Below, in pieces: positions 51,434 through 60,066 of a stretch of DNA of 62,407 bases. The position numbers and the translations under genes were made by a program. Within the stretch, counting starts at the first letter, position 1. Each line of letters begins with the position of its first letter. Origin of the DNA: DASZTU01 sp035493835 (lineage in GTDB: Bacteria; Pseudomonadota; Alphaproteobacteria; Rhizobiales; Devosiaceae); the NCBI GenBank assembly GCA_035493835.1, contig DATJHO010000112.1, forward strand, positions 1-62,407. The letters run 5' to 3'. The notes under the pieces are model-generated. The model made no database searches. It saw only the letters and a list, made by a program, of their open reading frames with translations, and had not been told where the DNA came from.

Positions 51434-52699
51434 TCACATCAGTGCGACGCCCAGGCCCTCCAGCGCGTCCCAGTAGCCAGGGAACGTCTTGCCGACGCAG
51501 TCGGGGTCGAGGATGGTGATGCCGCCGATTTTCAGCCCCGCTAGCGCAAAGCTCATGGCGATCCGATGGTCGGCATAGGTCTGGATCCGGGTGGGCATGT
51601 TTCGGCGCCCCATTTCGCCCAGTAAGGGATCCCCCTCGACGATGAGGTCGTCGCCCTCTTCGCGCGCAAGACCCGGCTTGATGCGATTGAGCTCGGTCGA
51701 AAGCGCCGAAATACGGTCGCACTCCTTGACGCGCAGATTGCCAATGCCGACGAACCGCACGGGCGTGGCGTTGAATGCAGCGAGCACAGCAATGGTGGGG
51801 ATCGCGTCCTGCATCTGCGAGCCCTCGATCACGGCCGGCAAATGCGGGAACTGGCGGATCACCGCCGCGGCCGCGGCATCCGGCTGGGTGAACGACTCGG
51901 CAGCGACGCCGAGGTCGATCCTGCCACCGGTGAGCGCCTCCGCGGCCCAGAAATAGGTCGCGGCGGAGGCGTCCGGCTCCACCAGGAAATCGGTCGCCCG
52001 ATAGCCCGTCGGCTGGATACGCCAGGCGCCACCGCCAAGCTCCTCGACCTCCCCCCCGAACGCGCGCATGGCCGAGACCGTGAGCTCGACATAGCCCTTG
52101 GCGCCGATGTGCTCGCCCGTCAGCGCAACTTCGACCGGCCCCTCTCCGAGCGCGCCGGCGATCAGCAGCGCCGAGACATACTGGCTGGACAGCCCGCCAT
52201 CGATCTCAACCCGCCCCGAACCAAAATGCCCCTGCCCGTGCACCGTCACCGGCGGGCAGCCGCTCCGGGCTTCGGTCTTGATGCCGAATGAGTTGAGGGC
52301 GGTCACCAGCGGACCGATCGGGCGCTTGCGCATGTGCTCGTCGCCATCGACGACCACGACACCATCGGCGGTTGCGACCGCGGCGGTGAGAAAACGTGTC
52401 GCTGTGCCTGCATTGCCGAGATAGAGCGGGGCCGCCGGCGCTTTCAGCGCCCCCTGCCCCGTGACGACGAAGCTGGTGTCATCCGGCTCCTCGACCCCGA
52501 CACCCATCGCCACCAGCGCCTTGCCCATCAGTTCGGTATCAAGGCTTTTCAGCGCACCGCTGAGCCGGCTGGTACCTTTCGCCAGGCCCGCCAAAAGCAG
52601 CGCGCGATTGGTGATCGACTTCGATCCGGGCGGCGTCGCCCGCCCAACCAACGGCTTTTGTACGGGGGTGATGGTGATGGATTTAGCTGCGGCGCTCAT
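51434..52699 (-). CDS. aroA: 3-phosphoshikimate 1-carboxyvinyltransferase (EPSP synthase)
   Basis: This 421-residue enzyme of the shikimate pathway joins shikimate-3-phosphate and PEP. Family signatures are PPGSKSITNRALLLAGLA, LGNAGTATRFLTAAVA, GGLSSQYVSALLIAGAL, FVGIGNLRVKECDRISALST and YADHRIAMSFALAGL. The length and the GSKSITNRA and LGNAGTATR forms differ from the longer class II (CP4-type) enzymes common in rhizobia, so this may be a different lineage or a second copy. I used the ATG at MSAAAKSITI; the upstream in-frame sequence is repeat-derived. It precedes no obvious pathway partner; a family B repeat separates it from sufA. Confidence 0.93.
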   Translation of the reverse strand: MSAAAKSITITPVQKPLVGRATPPGSKSITNRALLLAGLAKGTSRLSGALKSLDTELMGKALVAMGVGVEEPDDTSFVVTGQGALKAPAAPLYLGNAGTATRFLTAAVATADGVVVVDGDEHMRKRPIGPLVTALNSFGIKTEARSGCPPVTVHGQGHFGSGRVEIDGGLSSQYVSALLIAGALGEGPVEVALTGEHIGAKGYVELTVSAMRAFGGEVEELGGGAWRIQPTGYRATDFLVEPDASAATYFWAAEALTGGRIDLGVAAESFTQPDAAAAAVIRQFPHLPAVIEGSQMQDAIPTIAVLAAFNATPVRFVGIGNLRVKECDRISALSTELNRIKPGLAREEGDDLIVEGDPLLGEMGRRNMPTRIQTYADHRIAMSFALAGLKIGGITILDPDCVGKTFPGYWDALEGLGVALM

Positions 52700-52747
52700 G
52701 GCAGATGCGATGGCATGAGGTGGCAGGGAACGCAAGGCTTTGGTGCG

Positions 52748-52905
52748 GGCCTGCCCCTCACCCGGCCCTACCGGGCCACCCTCTCCCAGAGGGGCGGGAA
52801 AAGGCAAAGCGGTGCTCCATTGAAATGAGGCACTGAGTCAGTGGATTCCTCGCCCCCCTGGGGAGAGGTCGGCCGAGCGAAGCGGGAGGCCGGATGAGGG
52901 TAGGC
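52748..52905. repeat. Family B repeat between sufA and aroA
   Basis: Halves at about 52748-52800 (CCCTCACCCGGCCCTACCGG, CCCTCTCCCAGAGGGGCGGG) and about 52848-52905 (CCCCCCTGGGGAGAGG, CCGGATGAGGG) flank about 45 variable bases. It occupies the 220-base gap at the end of the suf operon. Confidence 0.8.
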
Positions 52906-52919
52906 ACGGACGCAGGCGA

Positions 52920-53300
52920 TCAGGCGCCTGCCCTTGCCTCGGCCAGTGCCTTCAAATCCGCCGGCTTGAGCTGCACGCTTTCGCCGCAGCCGCATTCGCT
53001 GGTCTGGTTGGGGTTCTTGAAGGTGAAGCCGGATTTCAGCTTTTCTTCCTCGAAATCCATCACCGTGCCGAGCAGGTACAGCGTCGCCTTGGGGTCGATG
53101 AAGACCTCGACGCCCTTGTCGCTGACGCGGTCGTGCCCCGGGAGGGGCTCTTCTACGTAATCGAGCGTATAAGCCTGCCCCGCGCAGCCGGCTTTCCTGA
53201 TGCCCACGCTGACCCCGATCAGCGGCTTGCCGCTGTCCTCGATGATTTCCTTGATGCGCTCGGCGGCGGCATCGGTGAGGCTCATGATCCTGAGGGCCAT
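52920..53300 (-). CDS. sufA: Fe-S cluster assembly A-type carrier, SufA
   Basis: This 126-residue HesB/IscA-family carrier has the three conserved cysteines: AGCAGQAY near residue 40 and ECGCGES near residue 105. It accepts clusters from the SufBCD scaffold and passes them to apoproteins. It is the last gene of the suf operon, 47 bases after sufT, with a family B repeat beyond it. Length is normal. Confidence 0.93.
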   Translation of the reverse strand: MALRIMSLTDAAAERIKEIIEDSGKPLIGVSVGIRKAGCAGQAYTLDYVEEPLPGHDRVSDKGVEVFIDPKATLYLLGTVMDFEEEKLKSGFTFKNPNQTSECGCGESVQLKPADLKALAEARAGA

Positions 53301-53347
53301 ATCAACCTTCCATCGTTATATGACGATGTAGCACATTGGAGCGCCAC

Positions 53348-53773
53348 TTACCACCAGTTGAGCGCAACCTGCGCTTCTTCGCTCATGCGGCTCGCATCCC
53401 AGGGCGGATCGAACACCATGTTGACGGTCACGTCCTGGATGCCCTCGACCGAGCGCGCCGCATTCTCCACCCAGCCCGGCATGTCGCCGGCCACCGGGCA
53501 ACCCGGCGCCGTCAGCGTCATATCGATGGTGAGGTTGCGGTTGTCGTCGAGATCAACCTTGTAGATCAGTCCGAGTTCATAGATGTCGACCGGGATTTCC
53601 GGGTCGTAGACTGTCTTAAGGACGCCGATCAGATCGGCGGTAATGCGCCCGACCTCCTCAGGCGGAATTGCCGCAGATACACTCGGCACGACCCGTCCCA
53701 ACTCGGTCATCTCGGCCATGACCGGGTCTACCTTGGCGGCCAATGGTGCATCTTCGCTTTTGACGTCTTCCAT
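53348..53773 (-). CDS. sufT: SUF system protein SufT (MIP18/DUF59 family)
   Basis: This 141-residue protein is dominated by a DUF59 domain (ADLIGVLKTVYDPEIPVDIY, then ELGLIYKVDL; MTLTAPGCPVAGDMP; VNMVFDPPWD) with the conserved Cys. SufT-type proteins help mature Fe-S proteins. The first 35 residues are variable. I used the ATG at MEDVKSEDAP, 10 bases after the sufS stop. This is the gene called sufX in some alphaproteobacterial suf operons. Confidence 0.9.
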   Translation of the reverse strand: MEDVKSEDAPLAAKVDPVMAEMTELGRVVPSVSAAIPPEEVGRITADLIGVLKTVYDPEIPVDIYELGLIYKVDLDDNRNLTIDMTLTAPGCPVAGDMPGWVENAARSVEGIQDVTVNMVFDPPWDASRMSEEAQVALNWW

Positions 53774-53783
53774 TATTCCAACC

Positions 53784-55001
53784 CTACGCGAAGAATTTCT
53801 GTGCCCTTTCGATGCCCTCGACGAGGGCATCGATATCGTCCTTGCCCGTATATAGGCCGATCGAGGCGCGGCAGGTAGAGGTCACGCCAAATCGCTTCAG
53901 CAGCGGCATGGCGCAGTGCGTGCCCGCCCGGACGGCGATGCCGTAGCGGTCCAGAATCGTCGAAACATCGTGCGCGTGTGCCCCGGCGAGTTCGAAGGAA
54001 AAGATGCCGCCCTTGCCGGGTGCATTGCCGATCAGCCGCAGCGAATTGATCCGGCTCAGCCTTTCCGTCGTGTAGGCGGTAACCTCCGCCTCGTGGTCAG
54101 CGATGTTCTCACGGCCGAGGCGATCGAGATATTCGATTGCCGCGCCAAGCCCGACCGCCTGAACGATAGGCGGCGTGCCCGCCTCGAACCGATGCGGAGG
54201 ATCGTTATAGGTCACGGTGTCGAGCGTGACGGTATCGATCATCTCGCCGCCGCCCTGATAGGGCCGCATCTCGGCCAGCAGGTCGTATCGGCCATAGAGG
54301 ATGCCGATTCCGGTGGGGCCATAAAGCTTGTGGCCGGTGGCAACATAAAAGTCGGCGCCGAGGTCCTGCACGTCGACCGTGAGGTGCACCGCACCCTGGC
54401 TGCCATCGACCAGCACCGGAATGCCCTGGGCGTGGGCGATTCCGATCACGTCCTTGATGGGAACGACCGTGCCGAGGACGTTCGACATATGCGTCATCGC
54501 GACCATTTTGGTCCGCGGTGACAGTGCGGCCTCGAAGGCGCCGAGATCAAAACTGCCGTCGTCGCGCACGTCGACGAATTTCAGCACTGCCCCCTGCCGT
54601 TCTCGCAGCAGATGCCACGGCACGATGTTGGAGTGGTGCTCCATGATCGAGACGACGATCTCATCGCCCTCCCCGATCCGGGGGGCGCCGAAGGACGAGG
54701 CAACGAGGTTGATCGCCTCCGTCGAGGACTTTGTGAAAACGATCTCTTCCAGCCGGCCGGCGTTCAGCAGGCGCCGCGCCGCCTCGCGCCCGCCCTCATA
54801 GGCCTCGGTGGCGCGGTTGGCGAGCGTGTGGAGCCCGCGATGGACGTTGGCATAGGCGTGCCGATGCACCCAATCCATGCTGTCGAGCACGGCCTCCGGC
54901 TTTTGCGCCGAGGCACCGCTATCGAGATAAACCAGCCGGTGCCCGTGGATTTCTTCCTTGAGAATGGGGAAATCAGCACGGACTTTTTCGAGATCAAACA
55001 C
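53784..55001 (-). CDS. sufS: Cysteine desulfurase SufS (group II)
   Basis: This PLP enzyme of about 405 residues takes sulfur from cysteine for cluster assembly. PLP-binding Lys lies in YVATGHKLYGPTG, the active Cys in RAGTHCAMPLL, and MEHHSNIVPW and SSTEAINLVA are also typical. Start is a GTG 10 bases after AGGA; another GTG three codons earlier is too close to that site. Upstream is a family B repeat in a 135-base gap after sufD. It is the second desulfurase of the operon. Confidence 0.93.
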   Translation of the reverse strand: MFDLEKVRADFPILKEEIHGHRLVYLDSGASAQKPEAVLDSMDWVHRHAYANVHRGLHTLANRATEAYEGGREAARRLLNAGRLEEIVFTKSSTEAINLVASSFGAPRIGEGDEIVVSIMEHHSNIVPWHLLRERQGAVLKFVDVRDDGSFDLGAFEAALSPRTKMVAMTHMSNVLGTVVPIKDVIGIAHAQGIPVLVDGSQGAVHLTVDVQDLGADFYVATGHKLYGPTGIGILYGRYDLLAEMRPYQGGGEMIDTVTLDTVTYNDPPHRFEAGTPPIVQAVGLGAAIEYLDRLGRENIADHEAEVTAYTTERLSRINSLRLIGNAPGKGGIFSFELAGAHAHDVSTILDRYGIAVRAGTHCAMPLLKRFGVTSTCRASIGLYTGKDDIDALVEGIERAQKFFA

Positions 55002-55019
55002 TACTGTCACTTCCTTGGC

Positions 55020-55136
55020 CTTCCCTATCCCTCCCCGCGAGGGGGAGGGTGTTCGGCTGCGGTTGCGGCCAGGCCGGTGACTCACAACCGACACGGCCGG
55101 GCACCTCCCCCCTTGCGGGGGAGGTTGGGAGGGGGG
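55020..55136. repeat. Family B repeat between sufD and sufS
   Basis: CCCTCCCCGCGAGGGGGAGG at about 55030-55049 and CCTCCCCCCTTGCGGGGGAGG-like sequence at about 55105-55128 form two hairpins around a middle with its own GGCCAGGCCGGTGAC/CGGCCGGG symmetry. It fills most of the gap inside the suf operon. Confidence 0.78.
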
Positions 55137-56336
55137 TCATTTGCCCAGCCAGCCGTCGACCACGCCCTGCAGCGCCGCGTTCAGCGCCTCATCCTCGATC
55201 GGATCGAGCAGTTCGGCGATGAAGCCGCGGACAAGCATGGTCTCGGCCTCGGCCTTGGGCACGCCGCGGCTCATCAGGTAGAACATGGACTCCTCGTCCA
55301 GCTTGCCGCAGGTCGAGCCGTGGCCGCAGACGACGTCGTCGGCAAAGATCTCCAGCTCCGGCTTGCTGAGGATTTCCGCGTCGTCGGAAAGCATCAGCCC
55401 TTGCATCATCAGCTTGGCGTCGGTCTTTTGCGCATCGCGCTCGACCACGATCTTGCCCTGGAACACCGCCTTGGAGCGGCCGCGGGTGATCTGCTTGAAC
55501 AGCGGCTTGGACGAGCAATGGCCCTTGGCGTGCCGCGTTTCCAGCGTGATGTCAGCATGCTGGCCGTCAGCGACAAGATTGAGGCCGGTGAAATCGGCGT
55601 GGGCGCCCTCACCGAGGAACTTGGCGAAAAGCTGCGTGCGCTCAAGCCCAGCGCCGGCATGGATCGTCAGCGTGCGCAGCTCGGCGCCCGCCCCGATCTC
55701 ATACTCGCAGGTCGCAAAGTGCGTGGAGGGCTTGCTCGACAGGTCGATGGTGACATGCGTCAGCTTCGCGTCCTTGCCGAGTTGCACGAAGCTCGCACCG
55801 TTCGTGACGTGCGCTGCCTCGTTGCCGGTGAAGGTCTCGACCAGCACGGCGCTCGCGCCATCGGCCACATAGGTCCGAACGGAACTCGGCACGTGCGCCG
55901 CATCCCCCGTCGCATGCCGGTCGATGTGGATCACCTGCCCCACCTCGCCCTCGACCGTCAGCGTCAGCGTTTCGGTCGCCAGCGCTGAGTTCAGCCGGAC
56001 GAGAACGTCATCACGTTCGGTAAGAGCGGCGCCGGCCGCCTTGCCGACGACGACACCAGCCGGGGCGGAAGCATGGCCCAGGGGCCGCCCATTGACGATC
56101 TGCAGCCGGAAGGCCCCCGCAATATCGAAGCTGGTGGTTTCGAGCGCACCATATTCCACCGCAAGCGGCGGCACGGCGCGGAGCAGCAATTTGAGATCCG
56201 TGTAGTGATAAGCTTCGACCCGACGTGTCGGCAGGCCGGCAACGGACAGCCGCTCGGCCTCCGGGCCCGCGCCGGCGCCCTGCAACTGGGCGATCAAAGT
56301 ATTTTCCGCGGCACCGAGCCGCACTGGAACCCGCAT
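55137..56336 (-). CDS. sufD: Fe-S cluster assembly protein SufD
   Basis: This scaffold component of about 399 residues has the SufBD fold. LPTRRVEAYHYTDLKLLLRA near residue 35 is typical of SufD N-termini, and GHGSTCGKLDEESMFYLMSR, then GVPKAEAETMLVRGFIAEL forms the conserved C-terminus, with the key His in CGHGST. It forms SufBC2D. I chose the ATG 9 bases after AGGA; a TTG two codons upstream is less suitable. The gene starts 12 bases after sufC. Confidence 0.93.
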   Translation of the reverse strand: MRVPVRLGAAENTLIAQLQGAGAGPEAERLSVAGLPTRRVEAYHYTDLKLLLRAVPPLAVEYGALETTSFDIAGAFRLQIVNGRPLGHASAPAGVVVGKAAGAALTERDDVLVRLNSALATETLTLTVEGEVGQVIHIDRHATGDAAHVPSSVRTYVADGASAVLVETFTGNEAAHVTNGASFVQLGKDAKLTHVTIDLSSKPSTHFATCEYEIGAGAELRTLTIHAGAGLERTQLFAKFLGEGAHADFTGLNLVADGQHADITLETRHAKGHCSSKPLFKQITRGRSKAVFQGKIVVERDAQKTDAKLMMQGLMLSDDAEILSKPELEIFADDVVCGHGSTCGKLDEESMFYLMSRGVPKAEAETMLVRGFIAELLDPIEDEALNAALQGVVDGWLGK

Positions 56337-56348
56337 GGTCAAACTTCC

Positions 56349-57110
56349 TTACGCGGCTGCTTCGTCGAAATCGGCATAGCCCTTGGCTTCGAGTTCGAGC
56401 GCCAGTTCCTTGCCGCCGCTCTCGACAACCTTGCCGTCGGAGAAGACGTGCACGACGTCGGGCACGATGTGGTTGAGCAGGCGCTGATAGTGGGTGATCA
56501 CCAGCATCGAGCGATCGGGGGTGCGCAGCGTGTTGACGCCCTCGGCGACGAGCTTCAGCGCGTCGATGTCGAGGCCGGAATCGGTCTCGTCGAGGATGCA
56601 CATCTTGGGCTTCAGCAGCGCCATCTGCAGGATCTCGGCGCGCTTCTTCTCGCCGCCGGAGAAGCCCACATTGAGGGGGCGCTTCAGCATTTCGCTGTCG
56701 ACGTGGAGCGCAGTTCCCGCCTCCTTCACCGCGCGCATAAAGTCGGGGGTCGAAAGCTCCGCCTCGCCCCGCGCCTTGCGTTGGGAGTTCATCGCCGCCT
56801 TGAGGAAGGTCATGGTGGCAACGCCCGGAATTTCGATCGGGTACTGGAAGGCGAGGAACAGCCCCGCAGCAGCGCGCTCATCAGCCTCCAACTCGAGAAT
56901 GTTGACGCCATCGAGCAGCACTTCGCCGCCCGTGACCTCATAGTCTTCCTTGCCGGCGAGCACATAGCTAAGCGTCGACTTGCCCGAGCCGTTGCGGCCC
57001 ATGATGGCGTGCACCTGGCCCTTTGGGACGACGAGGTTCACGCCCTTGAGGATTTCGCGCTCTTCGATGCGAACGTGCAGGTCGCGGATTTCAAGCATAG
57101 GGGTGGTCAA
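56349..57110 (-). CDS. sufC: Fe-S cluster assembly ATPase SufC
   Basis: This 253-residue ABC-type soluble ATPase of the SufBCD scaffold has Walker A GRNGSGKSTL, signature FSGGEKKRAEI and Walker B MCILDETDSGLDID. I kept the TTG start because GGAG lies 7 bases before it; an ATG four codons later opens the conserved MLEIRDLHV and is the alternative. It lies 24 bases after the small coiled-coil gene. Confidence 0.94.
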   Translation of the reverse strand: MTTPMLEIRDLHVRIEEREILKGVNLVVPKGQVHAIMGRNGSGKSTLSYVLAGKEDYEVTGGEVLLDGVNILELEADERAAAGLFLAFQYPIEIPGVATMTFLKAAMNSQRKARGEAELSTPDFMRAVKEAGTALHVDSEMLKRPLNVGFSGGEKKRAEILQMALLKPKMCILDETDSGLDIDALKLVAEGVNTLRTPDRSMLVITHYQRLLNHIVPDVVHVFSDGKVVESGGKELALELEAKGYADFDEAAA

Positions 57111-57134
57111 TTCAGTTCTCCGAGTTCCTAAGCG

Positions 57135-57368
57135 TCACAGCGCCGGCGCGTCTGCGAGGTCAAGACGCCTATCAATTCTGTCGAGCCGCACCTTGAGGCC
57201 GGCAATATCCTCGATCATCTGCTCGATCCTGGTCGACTGGGCTCGCAGTTCGAGACGCACGGCCGTCTGCTCCGACCTCACGCCGCGCATGTCGTCCTTG
57301 AGCCCGGCGATGTCGGAGCGAATCGCACGGAGATGCTCCAGCACCAAATTTTCAACTTCTTCCGTCAT
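57135..57368 (-). CDS. Small coiled-coil protein between sufB and sufC
   Basis: This 77-residue charged, helical protein (MTEEVENLVLEHLRAIRSDI, heptad-like Leu/Ile spacing through RIEQMIEDIAGLKVRLDRID, then RR) should form a coiled coil with no membrane span. Its ATG overlaps the sufB stop by 4 bases (ATGA), which argues strongly that it is translated. Proteins starting ENLVLEHLRAIR occur widely in Rhizobiales as small helical ORFs of unknown function. A role in the SUF machinery is not established; its insertion between two scaffold genes is unusual. Confidence 0.82.
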   Translation of the reverse strand: MTEEVENLVLEHLRAIRSDIAGLKDDMRGVRSEQTAVRLELRAQSTRIEQMIEDIAGLKVRLDRIDRRLDLADAPAL

Positions 57369-58900
57369 CCCACGCTTCCCTCGAGGCTGACCGAGATCAG
57401 TTTCTGCGCTTCCACCGCGAATTCCATCGGCAGGTGCTGCAGCACGTCGCGGACGAAACCGTTGACGATGAGCGCCACCGCCTCTTCCTCGTTGAGACCG
57501 CGCTGCAGGCAATAGAACAGCTGGTCGTCCGAGATCTTGCTCGTGGTCGCCTCATGCTCGAACTGCGCGGTCGAGTTGCGGGCCTCGATATAGGGCACTG
57601 TGTGCGCGCCGCACTTGTCGCCGATCAGCAAGCTGTCACACTGCGTGAAGTTGCGTGCATTGGTGGCCTTGGGGTTCGCCAGCACCCGACCGCGATAGGT
57701 ATTGTCGGAAAAGCCCGCCGCGATGCCCTTGGAAATGATGCGGCTCGAGGTGTTCTTGCCCAGGTGCAGCATCTTGGTGCCGCTATCCACCTGCTGGTGC
57801 CCGTTCGAAATCGCGATCGAGTAGAACTCGCCGCGGGAATCATCGCCCTTGAGGACGCAGCCGGGATATTTCCAGGTAATGGCCGACCCGGTCTCAACCT
57901 GCGTCCAGGATATCTTCGAGCGGTCGCCGCGACACTCGCCACGCTTGGTGACGAAGTTATAGATGCCGCCCTTGCCGTCCTTGTCGCCCGGATACCAGTT
58001 CTGCACGGTCGAGTATTTGATCTCGGCGTCATCGAGCGCCACGAGCTCAACCACCGCCGCGTGCAACTGGTTCTCGTCGCGCATCGGCGCCGTGCAACCC
58101 TCGAGATAGCTCACATAGGCGCCATCCTCGGCGATGATGAGGGTGCGCTCGAACTGGCCGGTGTTCCTCTCGTTGATGCGGAAATAGGTCGACAGCTCCA
58201 TCGGGCAGCGGACGCCCTTGGGGATGTAGCAGAACGAACCGTCGGTGAAGACTGCCGAATTGAGCGTCGCAAAATAGTTGTCGCTGACCGGAACGACCGA
58301 GCCCAGGTACTTTTGCACAAGCTCGCCATGTTCGCGGATCGCCTCCGAGATCGAGCAGAAGATGATGCCGACCTTGGCCAGTTCCTCGCGGAACGTGGTG
58401 ACCACCGAGACGGAGTCCATCACTGCGTCGACGGCGACATTGGGTGAGCCAGCGTGGGCTTCGGCAGCACCCTCGACGCCAGCGAGGATCGCCCGCTCCT
58501 TCAGCGGCACACCCAGCTTCTCGTACATCTTCAGCAGTTCGGGATCGACCTCATCAAGGCTCTTGGGTCCCGTGAACGCTTTGGGCGCTGCGTAGAAATA
58601 CATGTCGTCGAAGTCGATCTTGGGGTAGTGCACCCGACCCCAGGTCGGCTCTTCCATGGTCAGCCAGCGCCGATAAGCTTCGAGGCGCCATTCGAGCATC
58701 CACTCCGGCTCATTCTTCTTGGCCGAGATGAAGCGGACAATGTCCTCGCTCAGGCCTTTTGGCGCGCGATCGCTCTCGATCGCCGTTTCAAAGCCGTACT
58801 TGTACTTGTCGACGTCCAGCGCCAGGACCTTCTCGACGGTATCGACCTCGATCTCGTCCTTGAGCGTCGGGATAGCTTCTTTGTAATTGATTTCGTTCAT
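57365..58900 (-). CDS. sufB: Fe-S cluster assembly protein SufB
   Basis: This 511-residue core scaffold subunit is close to the normal SufB length. Diagnostic stretches are YFRINERNTGQFERTLIIAE, AYVSYLEGCTAPMRDENQLH, the Cys of GECRGDRSKISWTQVETGSA, and the C-terminal FEHEATTSKISDDQLFYCLQ. Clusters are built at the SufB-SufD interface. The ATG follows AGGAA by 9 bases. It starts 11 bases after the sufS2 stop. Confidence 0.96.
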   Translation of the reverse strand: MNEINYKEAIPTLKDEIEVDTVEKVLALDVDKYKYGFETAIESDRAPKGLSEDIVRFISAKKNEPEWMLEWRLEAYRRWLTMEEPTWGRVHYPKIDFDDMYFYAAPKAFTGPKSLDEVDPELLKMYEKLGVPLKERAILAGVEGAAEAHAGSPNVAVDAVMDSVSVVTTFREELAKVGIIFCSISEAIREHGELVQKYLGSVVPVSDNYFATLNSAVFTDGSFCYIPKGVRCPMELSTYFRINERNTGQFERTLIIAEDGAYVSYLEGCTAPMRDENQLHAAVVELVALDDAEIKYSTVQNWYPGDKDGKGGIYNFVTKRGECRGDRSKISWTQVETGSAITWKYPGCVLKGDDSRGEFYSIAISNGHQQVDSGTKMLHLGKNTSSRIISKGIAAGFSDNTYRGRVLANPKATNARNFTQCDSLLIGDKCGAHTVPYIEARNSTAQFEHEATTSKISDDQLFYCLQRGLNEEEAVALIVNGFVRDVLQHLPMEFAVEAQKLISVSLEGSVG

Positions 58901-58911
58901 GGCCAGATTTC

Positions 58912-60066
58912 CTAGGCCGCTCTGCCCTGCCGGCGGTGGTGCCGGCCGAGCACTTCGGCAAAACCAGAGAGAAAAGCCGCGACATCTTCCTGCGTCGACG
59001 ACCAACCCAAACTTACGCGCAACGCGCATTCCGCAAGCTCCGGGCTCACGCCCATTGCCGCGAGCACATGGCTCGGCCCGACCTTGCCTGACGAACACGC
59101 CGAGCCGGAGGAGACCGAAAGTCCCATCAGGTCGAGCCCCATCATGGCAACGCTGGCCTTGAGTCCTGGCGAGGCAAAATTGCTGCAATTGCCCAGCCGC
59201 TCAGCGGCGCGCCCAAACACCACTACCCCGGCGTCAATCGACCGAACACCGGCTTCAAGGTTACTCATCTGCGCCGCCACCGCCGACCCGTCATAGCGCT
59301 GCGGAAATGCCTCGGCCGCTGCCCCGAAACCCGCGATCAGCGCCGCAGATTCCGTGCCGCCGCGCCTGCCCTGCTCCTGCCCGCCGCCGGGGATCAGCCT
59401 GACGCTATCCGCATGCGATTTCACGAGCAAGGCGCCGACCCCGACCGGACCACCGATCTTGTGCGCGCTCACAGCCATCATATCGGTAGGCCGCGAAGCA
59501 AATTCGAGGGGCAGTTTGCCGCAAGCTTGCACTGCATCCACAAAAAGATAATGCGGGCTCGGCCCGACCAGCGCTTCGATCCGGCCGAGCGGCTGCACCA
59601 CACCGGTCTCGTTGTTGACCGCGTGCACCGCAACCAGCAGCCTTTGGCCGGCCGCGTTCGCCTGGGCCAAACGGACGGCGATCTCCTCGACGCGGATCTG
59701 GCCCGCGGAATTCAGCCCGATGACCGTCACCGGCACACCGGCCATCTCCGCGGCTTTGCTCACGGCAGAGTGTTCGCCAGCGGTGATGATGATGCCGTCG
59801 ACGCCGAACGCCCGCATGCCGCCGAGGATCGCCTGCGTGATCGCTTCGGTAGCCGACCCGGTGAACACCACCTGCTGCCGGTCGGCGCCGGTCAGCCGAG
59901 CCACCTGATCGCGACCGTTCTCGATGATATTGCGCAGCGCCCGTCCGTGCCCGTGCACGGACGACGGGCTGCCCGCAAGCTCCAGCGCGGACATGAGCGC
60001 AGCCCGCGCCTCCGGCAGCAGCGGCGCCGAGGCATTATGATCGAGATAGATGGCCGGTCGCGTCAT
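58912..60066 (-). CDS. Cysteine desulfurase, NifS/IscS-like (SufS2 position)
   Basis: This 384-residue group I desulfurase has PLP Lys in VSAHKIGGPVG and the active loop SSGSACSSGKVGPSHVL, with IYLDHNASAPL at the start. It opens the suf operon, the place of sufS2 in Agrobacterium. I start at MTRPAIYL; a frame extends 30 codons further upstream to an ATG without a ribosome site. The predicted promoter with an Irr-type box lies about 155 bases before the start, so the operon is probably iron-controlled. No iscR gene is present at its head. Confidence 0.9.
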   Translation of the reverse strand: MTRPAIYLDHNASAPLLPEARAALMSALELAGSPSSVHGHGRALRNIIENGRDQVARLTGADRQQVVFTGSATEAITQAILGGMRAFGVDGIIITAGEHSAVSKAAEMAGVPVTVIGLNSAGQIRVEEIAVRLAQANAAGQRLLVAVHAVNNETGVVQPLGRIEALVGPSPHYLFVDAVQACGKLPLEFASRPTDMMAVSAHKIGGPVGVGALLVKSHADSVRLIPGGGQEQGRRGGTESAALIAGFGAAAEAFPQRYDGSAVAAQMSNLEAGVRSIDAGVVVFGRAAERLGNCSNFASPGLKASVAMMGLDLMGLSVSSGSACSSGKVGPSHVLAAMGVSPELAECALRVSLGWSSTQEDVAAFLSGFAEVLGRHHRRQGRAA

